Origin: Streptomyces sp. NBC_00190
GTDB taxonomy: Bacteria; Actinomycetota; Actinomycetes; Streptomycetales; Streptomycetaceae
Assembly: GCF_036203305.1 (NCBI RefSeq)
Contig: NZ_CP108131.1
Location: 5,890,001 to 5,954,000, forward strand
DNA: 64,000 nucleotides
Reading direction: 5' to 3'
Position numbers and translations under genes: made by a program. Positions 41,845-50,451 of this stretch are shown here, piece after piece (positions within the stretch are counted from its first letter, which is position 1; each line of letters starts with the position of its first letter). Below the pieces are notes generated by a model, which saw only the letters and a program-made list of their open reading frames with translations, was not told the DNA's origin and ran no database searches.

Positions 41845-41896
41845 GAACGGCCGGACGAGATCCACGTAAACTGGTGGGTCGGTCGTCCGGCCGTTC
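41845..41896. terminator. Long two-part hairpin with downstream T-run, upstream of the RNA methyltransferase gene
   Basis: GAACGGCCGGACGA (41845-41858) pairs perfectly with TCGTCCGGCCGTTC (41883-41896). Inside, GATCCAC pairs with GTGGGTC (one G-U) around an 8-nt loop, giving about 21 pairs with a 2-nt bulge. Six T residues follow at 41908-41913, directly before the GGAG ribosome site of the next gene. It may end the permease transcript or attenuate the methyltransferase transcript. Confidence 0.75.
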
Positions 41897-41926
41897 CCCG
41901 TTTCAGTTTTTTGGAGTCTCCCCACC

Positions 41927-43264
41927 ATGACGAGCGCCGAGCAGAACGAGAAGCAGTCACTGGTCGGGGAGGAGTACGAGGTCGAGGTCGGCCCCGTCGC
42001 GCACGGCGGTCACTGCATCGCCCGGACCGCCGAGGGCCGCGTCCTGTTCGTCCGCCACACCCTGCCGGGCGAGAAGGTCGTCGCGAAGGTCACCGAGGGC
42101 GACGTGGACTCCCGCTTCCTGCGCGCCGACGCGATCACCGTGCTGGAGGCCTCCAAGGACCGCGTCGAGGCGCCCTGCCCCTACGCCGGCCCCGGCAAGT
42201 GCGGCGGCTGCGACTGGCAGCACGCCAAGCCCGGTGCCCAGCGCCGGCTCAAGGGCGAGGTCGTCGCCGAGCAGCTGAAGCGGCTCGCGGGGCTCACCCC
42301 CGAGGAGGCCGGCTGGGACGGCACCGTCATGCCGGCCGAGGGCGACAAGCTGCCGGCCGGGCAGGTCCCGCAGTGGCGCACCCGTGTGCAGTTCGCCATC
42401 GACGAGGACGGCAACGCCGGTCTGCGCAAGCACCGCTCGCACGACATCGAGCTGATCGACCACTGCATGATCGCGGCGCCGGGCGTCAGCGAGCTGGGCA
42501 TCGAGAAGCAGGACTGGCCCCAGATGGCCACCGTCGAGGCCATCGCGGCCTCCGGCTCGAACGACCGCCAGGTCGTCCTCACCCCGCGTCCCGGCGGCCG
42601 TCTTCCCCTCGTCGAGCTGGACAAGCCGGTCTCGGTCCTGCGGGTCGAGGAGAAGGACGGCGGGGTCCACCGCGTCCACGGCCGCCCGTTCGTACGGGAG
42701 CGCGCGGACGGCCGTACGTACCGCGTGGGCATGGGCGGCTTCTGGCAGGTCCACCCGCAGGCCGCCGACACCCTGATCAAGGCCGTCATGCAGGGCCTGA
42801 TGCCGCGCAAGGGCGAGATGGCCCTCGACCTCTACTGCGGCGTCGGCATCTTCGCGGGCGCACTGGCGGAACGCCTGGGCGACACGGGCGCGGTGCTCGG
42901 CATCGAGTCCACGAAGCGCGCGGTCGAGGACGCCCGGCACAACCTGGAGGACTTCCCCCGGGTCCGCATCGAGCAGGGCAAGGTCGAGACGGTCCTCCCG
43001 AAGACCGGCATCACGGAGTGCGACCTGGTCGTCCTGGACCCGCCCCGCGCGGGCGCCGGCAAGCAGACGGTCCGCCACATCGCGGGCCTCTCGGCCCGCC
43101 GCGTCGCCTACGTGGCGTGCGACCCGGCGGCCCTGGCCCGCGACCTGGGCTACTTCAAGGAGAACGGCTACAAGGTCCGCACGCTGCGCGTCTTCGACCT
43201 GTTCCCGATGACGCACCACGTGGAGTGCGTCGCGATCCTGGAGCCGATCGCCAAGGGTGCCTGA
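41927..43264 (+). CDS. TRAM-domain class I RNA 5-methyluridine methyltransferase (RlmCD/TrmA family)
   Basis: This 445-residue enzyme has an N-terminal TRAM RNA-binding domain (EYEVEVGPVAHGGHCIARTA), a [4Fe-4S] cluster site with Cys84, Cys92 and Cys95 (CPYAGPGKCGGCDWQ) plus a later Cys, a SAM fold (LDLYCGVGIFAGALAERLG) and the catalytic LDPPRAGAGK and YVACDPAALARDL motifs with the nucleophilic Cys. It methylates C5 of a uridine in rRNA or tRNA. The exact site cannot be told; the family includes RlmC, RlmD and TrmA. The gene's 3' end is duplicated in decayed form just downstream, indicating that it served as an integration site. Confidence 0.92.
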   Translation: MTSAEQNEKQSLVGEEYEVEVGPVAHGGHCIARTAEGRVLFVRHTLPGEKVVAKVTEGDVDSRFLRADAITVLEASKDRVEAPCPYAGPGKCGGCDWQHAKPGAQRRLKGEVVAEQLKRLAGLTPEEAGWDGTVMPAEGDKLPAGQVPQWRTRVQFAIDEDGNAGLRKHRSHDIELIDHCMIAAPGVSELGIEKQDWPQMATVEAIAASGSNDRQVVLTPRPGGRLPLVELDKPVSVLRVEEKDGGVHRVHGRPFVRERADGRTYRVGMGGFWQVHPQAADTLIKAVMQGLMPRKGEMALDLYCGVGIFAGALAERLGDTGAVLGIESTKRAVEDARHNLEDFPRVRIEQGKVETVLPKTGITECDLVVLDPPRAGAGKQTVRHIAGLSARRVAYVACDPAALARDLGYFKENGYKVRTLRVFDLFPMTHHVECVAILEPIAKGA

Positions 43265-43291
43265 CCTGCTGTTTCTCGGAATTCGTCAGCT

Positions 43292-43368
43292 GCTCGACCT
43301 GTTTCCGCGCACGCAACGCGTGGAGCGCTGCCGGAACCGGTAGAGGCTGCCTGACCTGCAGTTTCAGT
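43292..43368. repeat. Decayed duplicate of the RNA methyltransferase 3' end (possible attachment-site scar)
   Basis: In the frame beginning 43293 this DNA encodes LDLFPRTQRVERCRNR then a stop, matching FDLFPMTHHVECVA at the end of the methyltransferase (43193-43234). After each copy comes TGCCTGACCTGC-GTTTC (43258 and 43348). The second copy is offset by 100 bp and is only about 60-70% identical. A third, shorter echo (GCGCCGCGATCGTC near 43374) may exist. Such duplicates arise when an element carries its own copy of the gene end. Confidence 0.6.
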
Positions 43369-43418
43369 AGAGAGCGCCGCGATCGTCGCTGGGGGTAGCG
43401 GGACGCTCTGCGAGCTGC

Positions 43419-43435
43419 TGACGCTCAAATGACGC
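43419..43435. repeat. 17-bp repeat, left copy
   Basis: TGACGCTCAAATGACGC is repeated in direct orientation as TGACGCTCATTTGACGC at 63099-63115 (15 of 17 identical), both followed by a GTTC(C)GAA sequence. The two copies bracket the accessory region. They could be remnant boundary repeats or two binding sites for one regulator. Confidence 0.4.
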
Positions 43436-43552
43436 ACGTTCCGAAGCTCCATCACGTCGGCCCGGCCGCGTCCACGGACGTGACCGGGCCGATTGCGGGG
43501 CCAACGCCGGGACCGAAACGAGGCCCCGGGCCGACATGGGCAGTTGGCGTCG

Positions 43553-44779
43553 TTACCAGCCGCGGATCTTGCGCCCGTACTCCGTGTCCGGGTGGAGCAG
43601 GGCATCTGCGACCCGACCGCCGGAATCCTTCGCGCCGCCACCGAAGTTGAGGACGCCGGACGAGTTGGCGCTGGCGGCAACCCCGTCCCAGTACGCCGCC
43701 TCCCGCTCCCATCGCACCGGCTCCAGCAGGGCGAACAGCTCCTCCTCGGTCAGCGGCAGGCCGGAGGTGGCCCAGCCGGTGGCCTGGTGCGCGGCGATGC
43801 CGATACCGGCGAGCACTGCGGGTGCGGAGACGGCCGTGCGTGCGGCGAGGTACGGATAGAGCTGCTTGACCAGGCCCGCCAGCAGCGGCACCAGATGCCT
43901 CTCCGCCTCTTCGTTGGACACTCCCTGGGGCAGGGCGTCTTCGTGGAGGGTGGCGGAGGTCAGCCCCAGCCCCGCCCGTCCGTGCAGGGCGCAGATCACC
44001 AGAACGCGCAGCGCGGACAGGGTGACCAGCTCCGGGTCGGTCTTCGTCAGCTGGCGCTTGCGCGCCTGCACCAGCTTGCCGAAGGGGATGACCTTCCCAT
44101 CATGCTCGACCTTCACCGTCTCGCCGATCCGGTGGGCCAGCTGGGTGCCGAGGTCGCGCTGGTCCATCGACATGGCCAGGTTCTTGGCGACGGGCACTCC
44201 CTCGACGTTGCGGTCGTAGAAGATCTGCCGCGCGGCCTCGACCGTGAGCCCGAAGTACAGCTCGTAGGGCAGCCGTACGGTGCTGAGCTTCTCGTACGTG
44301 ACGCCGTACCGCTCCGGGTTGTCGTAGAGCTCGTGCCAGGCCGTGACCTGGGTTTCGCCGTCGATGGCCACGACCGGAGAACCAGGCAGCACGGTGACGG
44401 TGCGGATGCCGCTGCCGGCGATCAGTTCATCGCCCACCGCTCCCGGCTGCCCGTCCAGCCACAGGGTGATCGGGGGAGTGGACCAGCCGGATCCGTGCTC
44501 GCCGTTGACGCCGGAGGCGATGTACGCGGCGTACGAGGTGACGTTGCGGCCCTTTTGGGTCGACTTCAGCATGCGCTGCACCAGGGCGCGCACTTCGGCG
44601 TGCCGGCGCAGGGTTCCGGACGCGTACTTCAGGGCGCGCTGGTCCTCCTCGGCGCGCGGGGACGGGACGAGCTGGAGCAGCGTGGGCAGCCCCATCGTTC
44701 CGATCACGGCGTCGGGGCGGAACGGCATCACGGTGAGCTGGGTGCCTTCGACGACGGCCGTGGGCATGGTGAGGCGCAT
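43553..44779 (-). CDS. DGQHR-domain protein (DndB-like)
   Basis: This 408-residue protein has a central IDGETQVTAWHELYDNPE, a variant of the DGQHR core, and a downstream IFYDRNVEGVPVAKNLAMSM, which parallels the 'F-DLN--G-P' segment of DndB. DndB represses and tunes the Dnd phosphorothioate DNA-modification system, and DGQHR proteins also occur alone in defence islands. No dndCDE genes are seen here. The gene is divergent from an HTH-methylase-specificity fusion and shares with it a 147-bp intergenic region with an inverted repeat, so the two probably form one unit. The ATG at 44779 has GAGGGG 9 bp upstream. Relationship to DndB is judged by eye. Confidence 0.6.
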   Translation of the reverse strand: MRLTMPTAVVEGTQLTVMPFRPDAVIGTMGLPTLLQLVPSPRAEEDQRALKYASGTLRRHAEVRALVQRMLKSTQKGRNVTSYAAYIASGVNGEHGSGWSTPPITLWLDGQPGAVGDELIAGSGIRTVTVLPGSPVVAIDGETQVTAWHELYDNPERYGVTYEKLSTVRLPYELYFGLTVEAARQIFYDRNVEGVPVAKNLAMSMDQRDLGTQLAHRIGETVKVEHDGKVIPFGKLVQARKRQLTKTDPELVTLSALRVLVICALHGRAGLGLTSATLHEDALPQGVSNEEAERHLVPLLAGLVKQLYPYLAARTAVSAPAVLAGIGIAAHQATGWATSGLPLTEEELFALLEPVRWEREAAYWDGVAASANSSGVLNFGGGAKDSGGRVADALLHPDTEYGRKIRGW

Positions 44780-44853
44780 GGGTGGGTCCCCTCGGGTGTG
44801 GACGAGTCGCTGCGAGTGGAAGCGTCACCAGATAAGCATGAACGTGAAAGCAT

Positions 44854-44879
44854 CGTCAAACAACTTGCTTGATTTGACG
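44854..44879. promoter_or_regulatory. Inverted repeat CGTCAAA-N12-TTTGACG with divergent -35 boxes
   Basis: The arms CGTCAAA (44854-44860) and TTTGACG (44873-44879) place a TTGACG -35-like hexamer on each strand, firing outward toward the DGQHR gene and the methylase gene. On the minus strand TTATCT/TATCTG lies 18-19 bp further on as a possible -10. A protein binding the repeat would block both promoters. The HTH of the methylase is an obvious candidate (inference). Confidence 0.55.
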
Positions 44880-44926
44880 TTCGCTGTAAGGTGTTAACTG
44901 TTCGCTACCGAGAGGCCCTGTGCCCC

Positions 44927-47074
44927 ATGCCCCAGTCATCCGCCCATGTGACGGCCGCAGAGATCTCGCGCATCGCAGGGGTCACCCGTGCCACCGTCAG
45001 TAACTGGCGGCGTCGGCACGACGACTTCCCGGGCCCGGCCGGTGGCACGGAGAGCAGCCCGCTGTACGACCTGGAGGCCGTCCAGGCCTGGCTCGGCTCC
45101 CGGGGCCGAGGGGCTGCTGCGAACCCGCTGGAGGAACTGCGCACAGCCCTGCGTCTACACGGGCAGGGCGGTAGCGGTGGCGCCGTGCTGCTTCCGCTGG
45201 TCCTCGCCGCCGCCCGGCGCACCTCCGACGAACTCACCTCGCTCGCGGAAATGCCCGACGTCGATCTCGCTGCACGAGCCGAGGAAGCCGTGGCAGCACT
45301 CGGGGACGCGGTCCCGGGCGCGCATTCCACCCGGTTCACCACTGCGGACGGCGCGGCGCTACGCGCCCTGCTCCTCTGCGTACGGGACGAGGGGGGCGAG
45401 GCGGCCCTAGGGGTGCTCGCGGAACGAGAACTGGAGGAGAGTGCCGCGAGCGGCACCTACCAAACGCCGACCCCACTGGCGGACCTGGCCGCACGGCTAC
45501 TTCCCCGCGATACCGCGGTGGTCCTCGATCCGGCCTGCGGCAGCGGCACCTTGCTGGCCGCGGCCGGTCGGCTCGGTGCGAGTGCGCTCCAGGGGCAGGA
45601 TGTCCTTCCTGTGCAGGCGCAGCGCAGTGCAGTGAGCCTGCTCCTGTCCACCCCGAAGGCCGAGATCGCCGTCCGCGTCGGTGACAGCCTGCGCGCGGAT
45701 GCCTTCGCCAGGCTCGCCGCCGACGCTGTGCTGTGCAATCCGCCCTACGGCGATCGCGACTGGGGCCAAGACGACCTTGCGTACGACCCGCGCTGGGCGT
45801 ACGGAGTACCCGGGCGCGCAGACTCGGAGCTGGCGTGGGTGCAGCACGCCCTCGCACACCTCACACCCGGCGGCTACGCCGTACTGGTCCTCCCTCCTGC
45901 GGTGGCGTCTCGCCCGTCCGGGCGCCGGGTCCGGGCCGAGTTGGTGCGCAGCGGTGCCGTGCGTGCAGTGGTGGCGCTGCCGGCCGGGGCTGCGGCGCCC
46001 CTGCACGTGGGCCTTCAGCTGTGGGTCCTGCAACGGCCCGAGACTGGTGGCGCGGAGCGAAAGTCGGTGCTGTTCATCGATACGGCGGGGGCGGGCGTGG
46101 ACACCTCCCGAGCGGGAGGCGCGTCCCGTACGGGGTCCTCTCGTACCGCCCTCAACTGGACCGAGCTGACCGCGCGCACGCTCACCCCCTGGGCAGCCTT
46201 CGCGGCCGACCCGGACACGTTCACCGGCGAACCCGGGGCCGCACGCGCGGTTCCTGTGGTCGACCTCCTCGACGACCTCGTGGACCTCACGCCCGCCCGC
46301 CAGGTGCGCATCTCCCGGCCGGAAGTCGACCCTGGGGAACTGGCCCAGCGGGTGGATGTCGAGCGACGAGAACTGCTGGAGTCCGCCAACTCCCTTGTAC
46401 GAACCGCACGTCGGGCCGCCTGGAGCCCGGCGGGCACCTCGCCCCGGGAGTGGCGGACGGCTACCGCATCGGACCTCTCGCGCGGCGGCGCACTGACACT
46501 GCTGCGCACGGTCCCGGAGGCGAAGGGCGCCAGAGCCGAAGCCACCAGTGAGTCGGTTGCCGCCGCCTCACTTGTCCTCACGGGCGCCGACATCGCGCGC
46601 GGCACCGGCCCCTCGGGCGATCCGGCGGAACTGCGTTCCTATGCGGCCCCGGTCATCGCCGTGGGTGACGTACTCGTACGGGCGATCGCGGGCGGCAGCG
46701 GGCCGATGGCCCGCGTTGCGGAAGAGACGGATGCCGGGGCGCTGCTGGGTTCCCAGGTCCACCTCTTCCGGCCTGATCCTGCGCGCCTGGATCCGTGGTT
46801 CCTGGCCGGCTTCCTGGGCTCCGAGGAGAACATCGCGGGGGCGTCCACCGGCAGCACGATCCTGCACGTGTCGCCGGGGCGGCTGCGCGTGCCGCTTCTG
46901 CCGCTCGATGAGCAGCGGGCTTACGGAGAGGCGTTCCGGCGCGTGCACGAGCTGCGGGCCGAGGCGCGGCGGGCCGCGCGGCTCGCGGAGGCGGCGGCGC
47001 GGCTGCTGTCTGGCGGGCTCACCGGCGGAGCGCTGGTCCCGTCGCTGTCGCCGTCGGCTGCGGATTCGTCCTGA
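44927..47074 (+). CDS. HTH - N6-adenine DNA methylase - specificity domain fusion
   Basis: This 715-residue protein begins with a MerR/excisionase-like HTH (TAAEISRIAGVTRATVSNWR then SPLYDLEAVQAWLGSRG). Residues ~180-370 are a gamma-class N6-adenine methylase with SAM motif LDPACGSGTLLAAAG and catalytic NPPYGDRDW. The last ~250 residues resemble one type I specificity half: GDVLVRAIAGGSGP, LDPWFLAGFLGSEENI, STGSTILHVSPGRLRVPLLP and a helix LDEQRAYGEAFRRVHELRAE. No nuclease domain is present, so it is a self-sufficient methylase, perhaps with a DNA-binding autoregulatory N-terminus. It is divergent from the DGQHR gene and 88 bp upstream of hsdM. The start at 44927 is preceded by GAGAGG; a GTG at 44891 is possible but lies within the promoter. 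Confidence 0.8.
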   Translation: MPQSSAHVTAAEISRIAGVTRATVSNWRRRHDDFPGPAGGTESSPLYDLEAVQAWLGSRGRGAAANPLEELRTALRLHGQGGSGGAVLLPLVLAAARRTSDELTSLAEMPDVDLAARAEEAVAALGDAVPGAHSTRFTTADGAALRALLLCVRDEGGEAALGVLAERELEESAASGTYQTPTPLADLAARLLPRDTAVVLDPACGSGTLLAAAGRLGASALQGQDVLPVQAQRSAVSLLLSTPKAEIAVRVGDSLRADAFARLAADAVLCNPPYGDRDWGQDDLAYDPRWAYGVPGRADSELAWVQHALAHLTPGGYAVLVLPPAVASRPSGRRVRAELVRSGAVRAVVALPAGAAAPLHVGLQLWVLQRPETGGAERKSVLFIDTAGAGVDTSRAGGASRTGSSRTALNWTELTARTLTPWAAFAADPDTFTGEPGAARAVPVVDLLDDLVDLTPARQVRISRPEVDPGELAQRVDVERRELLESANSLVRTARRAAWSPAGTSPREWRTATASDLSRGGALTLLRTVPEAKGARAEATSESVAAASLVLTGADIARGTGPSGDPAELRSYAAPVIAVGDVLVRAIAGGSGPMARVAEETDAGALLGSQVHLFRPDPARLDPWFLAGFLGSEENIAGASTGSTILHVSPGRLRVPLLPLDEQRAYGEAFRRVHELRAEARRAARLAEAAARLLSGGLTGGALVPSLSPSAADSS

Positions 47075-47162
47075 TCCGCCCCTGAACTCACACCCATAGA
47101 CCACACTTGTCCGCACCCGCCCCTGTTGGGTGGGACGGTTCGGAAGGAATCCGGGGAATCCC

Positions 47163-49175
47163 TTGAACAGCAGTAAGCACACGGAGCTGGCGAACCACGC
47201 CTGGTCCGTCGCCGACCTCCTGCGCGGCGACTACAAGCAGTCCGACTACGGCAAGGTCATCCTGCCGTTCACGGTGCTGCGTCGCCTGGAGTGTGTCCTG
47301 GAGCCGACCCGGGGGAAGGTCGAGGAGACCGTCGCGCGGTTCAAGGACCAGGAGATCGACACGGACCACTTCCTGCGCCGTGCCTCGGGGCACTCCTTCT
47401 ACAACAAGAGCGATCTGACGCTGAAGAAGATCGCCGCCGACCCGCACACCGCGGCGAAGAACCTTCAGATCTACGTGGGTGCCTTCTCGGAGAACGCCCG
47501 TGAGGTCCTCGACAAGTACGAGTTCAACCAGCAGATCAAGAAGCTGGACGGCGCGAACCTGCTGTACCAGGTCATCGGCAAGTTCACGGACCTGGACCTG
47601 CATCCGGAGAACGTGCCCAACCACAACATGGGCTACATCTTCGAGGAGCTGATCCGCCGTTTCGCGGAGCAGTCGAACGAGACCGCGGGCGAGCACTTCA
47701 CCCCGCGTGAGGTCATCAAGCTGATGGTCAACCTGCTGATCGCGCCCGACGGTGACGCGCTCAGCGTGCCGGGTGTGGTGCGCACGGTTCTGGACCCGGC
47801 GTGCGGCACGGGCGGCATGCTCAGTGCGGCCGAGGAGCACATCCTGTCCTTGAACCCGGACGCGACAGTGGAGGTGTACGGGCAGGAGCTGAACCCCGAG
47901 TCCTGGGCGATCTGCCGGTCCGACCTGATGATCAAGGGCCAGGACCCCGAGAACATCGCGTTCGGCAACTCCTTCTCCGACCCGGGTCAGAAGAGGGATG
48001 AGAAGTTCGACTACCTCCTCGCCAACCCGCCGTTCGGCGTGGACTGGAAGAAGGTCAAGGACGAGGTCGAGTACGAACACCAGCACCTCGGCGAGGCCGG
48101 CCGCTTCGGCGCGGGTCTGCCGCGCATCAACGATGGCTCGTTGCTCTTCCTGCAGCACATGATCTCGAAGATGAAGCCGATTGACGTGAACGGGAGTGGA
48201 GGTTCCCGCATCGCGATCGTCTTCAATGGTTCCCCGCTGTTCACGGGCGCGGCGGGCTCGGGCGAATCCGAGATCCGGCGCTGGATCCTGGAGAACGACT
48301 GGTTGGAGGGCATCGTCGCGCTGCCTGACCAGCTCTTCTACAACACGGGCATCTCCACGTACTTCTGGATCCTGACCAACCGCAAGGCGCCGGACCACAA
48401 GGGCAAGGTCGTGCTGCTGGACGCGCGCGACCAGTGGGTGAAAATGCGCAAGTCGCTGGGCGACAAGCGGAAGGAACTGGGCGATGGCACGGGCGGCAAG
48501 CCCAACCACATCGCGGACATCACCCGTCTGTACGCGGACGCGCTGAACGCCGCCGCCGATTCAGAGCACCCGCTCCACGCCAAGGTCAAGGTCTTCGATA
48601 ACTCGGCCTTCGGCTACCAGCGCATCACGGTGGAGCGCCCGCTGAAGCTGCGCTTCGAGGTGACGGAGGAGACGCTGGCGGCGCTGGCGGCCGCCAAGCC
48701 GGTGCAGAAGCTGGAACAGAGCGGTGAGTTCGTGGCGGCGATTGGGACGCTGCTGGGTTTGTCGTGGGCTACCAAGTCAGAGGCGCTTGTCGCGCTGAAG
48801 GACGCTGTTGTCGGGGCCGGCCTGATGTGGCCGACTGGCGCGCCGTTTGCGAAGGCGGTTCGAGACACGGTGGGGGTCCGGGACCCGGAGGCTGAGGTCC
48901 AGAAGAGCAAGGGGGCGCCTGAGCCGGACGGGGAGCTTCGAGACTACGAGAACGTGCCGCTGGGCGAGGACGTCGAGGAGTACCTGAAGCACGACGTGCA
49001 CCCGCATGTGCCTGACGCATGGGTCGATCACACTAAGACGAAGATCGGCTACGAGATCCCGTTCACGCGGCACTTCTACGTGTATGCGCCGCCGCGGCCG
49101 CTAGCGGAGATCGACGGGGAACTGAAGGCGCTTGAGGTTGAGATTCAGGCGCTGCTGGGAGAGGTTACGCAATGA
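47163..49175 (+). CDS. hsdM: Type I restriction-modification DNA methyltransferase HsdM
   Basis: This 670-residue subunit has the HsdM N-terminal helical domain (ELANHAWSVADLLRGDYKQS; VILPFTVLRRLECVLEPTRG), then SAM motif LDPACGTGGMLSAAEEHIL and catalytic NPPFGVDWKK, with GEHFTPREVIKLMV upstream. A long C-terminal extension (~520-670) is typical of this HsdM subtype. It methylates adenine at the site chosen by HsdS. A TTG start (47163) is proposed because GGGG lies 6 bp before it and similarity begins at NSSKHTELA; a GTG at 47130 is an alternative. Its stop overlaps the HsdS ATG by 4 bp. Confidence 0.93.
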   Translation: MNSSKHTELANHAWSVADLLRGDYKQSDYGKVILPFTVLRRLECVLEPTRGKVEETVARFKDQEIDTDHFLRRASGHSFYNKSDLTLKKIAADPHTAAKNLQIYVGAFSENAREVLDKYEFNQQIKKLDGANLLYQVIGKFTDLDLHPENVPNHNMGYIFEELIRRFAEQSNETAGEHFTPREVIKLMVNLLIAPDGDALSVPGVVRTVLDPACGTGGMLSAAEEHILSLNPDATVEVYGQELNPESWAICRSDLMIKGQDPENIAFGNSFSDPGQKRDEKFDYLLANPPFGVDWKKVKDEVEYEHQHLGEAGRFGAGLPRINDGSLLFLQHMISKMKPIDVNGSGGSRIAIVFNGSPLFTGAAGSGESEIRRWILENDWLEGIVALPDQLFYNTGISTYFWILTNRKAPDHKGKVVLLDARDQWVKMRKSLGDKRKELGDGTGGKPNHIADITRLYADALNAAADSEHPLHAKVKVFDNSAFGYQRITVERPLKLRFEVTEETLAALAAAKPVQKLEQSGEFVAAIGTLLGLSWATKSEALVALKDAVVGAGLMWPTGAPFAKAVRDTVGVRDPEAEVQKSKGAPEPDGELRDYENVPLGEDVEEYLKHDVHPHVPDAWVDHTKTKIGYEIPFTRHFYVYAPPRPLAEIDGELKALEVEIQALLGEVTQ

Positions 49176-50449
49176 GTGAAACGGAAATCGCTCCATGGTT
49201 GACTAAGTCCAAGTGGCCGACAGTTCCTATCCGTCTCGTGGCTCGGCTTGGCTCAGGACATACTCCCAGTCGGAGTCGGCCGGAGTATTGGGACAATTGC
49301 ACCATTCCGTGGATCACATTGGCTGATGTGTGGCAACTTCGGAACGGTACCGCCAGCATTATTGACGAGACTAAAGAAAAGGTTAGCAGGCTGGGTATTG
49401 CCAACTCTGCCGCTGTGCTGCATTCGGCAGGTACCGTAATTCTGTCACGAACGGCGTCTGTCGGCTTCTCGGCCATCATGGGAAGTGACATGGCTACGAG
49501 CCAAGACTTTGTGACGTGGAGTTGCGGACCGCGACTTGATCCTCGATTTTTGCTCCACGCGCTTCGGGGGATGGGGCCAGACCTCAAGCGTATTGCAGTG
49601 GGCTCGACTCACAAGACGATCTACATGCCCGACATTGAGCAGCTTCGAGTGCCGCTGCCCCCACTGGGGGAGCAGCGCCGCATCGCTAAATTCCTCGACG
49701 CCGAGACCACTTGCATCGACCAGTTGGTTGAGGCGCGGCGGCGGCACGTCCATCTTGTGGAGGAGCGCTGGGAATCGACCATCTATCAAGAGCTCACTCG
49801 TGATGGTGCGGACCCGGTAGAGCTTCGCAGGCTAGGTGTTGCTGTTACCACGGGGCCCTTCGGAACCATCTTCAGTGCCTCGGAGTACGAAGAAGGTGGG
49901 ATCCCGATGATCAATCCTCTGCACATTAAGGACGGGGGGATTGTTCCGGACCGGTATCACTCTGTGTCGTCGGCGACCGCGGCACGGCTTTCCAGGCACC
50001 GGCTTCGGGTTGGCGACTTGGTCGTAGGAAGAAAGGGTGATCTCGGTCGCTCTGCCCTTGTTCGTCAGCATCAGGATGGTTGGGTCTGCGGCAGCGACAG
50101 TATCGCTCTTCATCCATCGGAGCAGCTCCGGCCCAGATTTCTTGCGTACGTGTTGCGCTCCCAATTCGTGCGAACGCAGCTACTAGCTCGATCTCTTGCC
50201 GCCACGATGCCGAGCCTCAACGAAGGTAGCCTGCTTTCGCTGCGTGTTCCGAAGTTGGACGTTCGAGATCAGGACCGAGTAGTCGAGCGGCTGGACACTG
50301 CACATGAATGGAGCAGCCGAGTGATCGCGGCGATGCGATCGCAGTTGAGCCTGCTCGCCGAGCGTCGCCAGGCGCTCATCACCGCTGCCGTAACCGGTCA
50401 GTTCGACCTACCTACTGCCAGCGGCCGCCACGTGACGGACGGAGTTTAG
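49172..50449 (+). CDS. hsdS: Type I restriction-modification specificity subunit HsdS
   Basis: This 425-residue subunit has two target-recognition domains. The first (~15-175) ends in the conserved helix LPPLGEQRRIAKFLDAETTC, and the second (~210-370) in LDVRDQDRVVERLDTAHEW followed by LLAERRQALITAAVTGQFDL. Each domain recognises half of a bipartite site, separated by the helices. Its DNA is visibly richer in A and T than its neighbours (for example near 49340-49400 and 49920-50000), typical of specificity genes exchanged horizontally. It overlaps hsdM, and hsdR starts 2 bp after its stop. Confidence 0.94.
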   Translation: MSETEIAPWLTKSKWPTVPIRLVARLGSGHTPSRSRPEYWDNCTIPWITLADVWQLRNGTASIIDETKEKVSRLGIANSAAVLHSAGTVILSRTASVGFSAIMGSDMATSQDFVTWSCGPRLDPRFLLHALRGMGPDLKRIAVGSTHKTIYMPDIEQLRVPLPPLGEQRRIAKFLDAETTCIDQLVEARRRHVHLVEERWESTIYQELTRDGADPVELRRLGVAVTTGPFGTIFSASEYEEGGIPMINPLHIKDGGIVPDRYHSVSSATAARLSRHRLRVGDLVVGRKGDLGRSALVRQHQDGWVCGSDSIALHPSEQLRPRFLAYVLRSQFVRTQLLARSLAATMPSLNEGSLLSLRVPKLDVRDQDRVVERLDTAHEWSSRVIAAMRSQLSLLAERRQALITAAVTGQFDLPTASGRHVTDGV

Positions 50450-50451
50450 CT

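Noticed and set aside
43265..43552. A tRNA gene as the integration target of the accessory region
   Set aside because: No cloverleaf-like sequence was found. The duplicated methyltransferase end is a better explanation.
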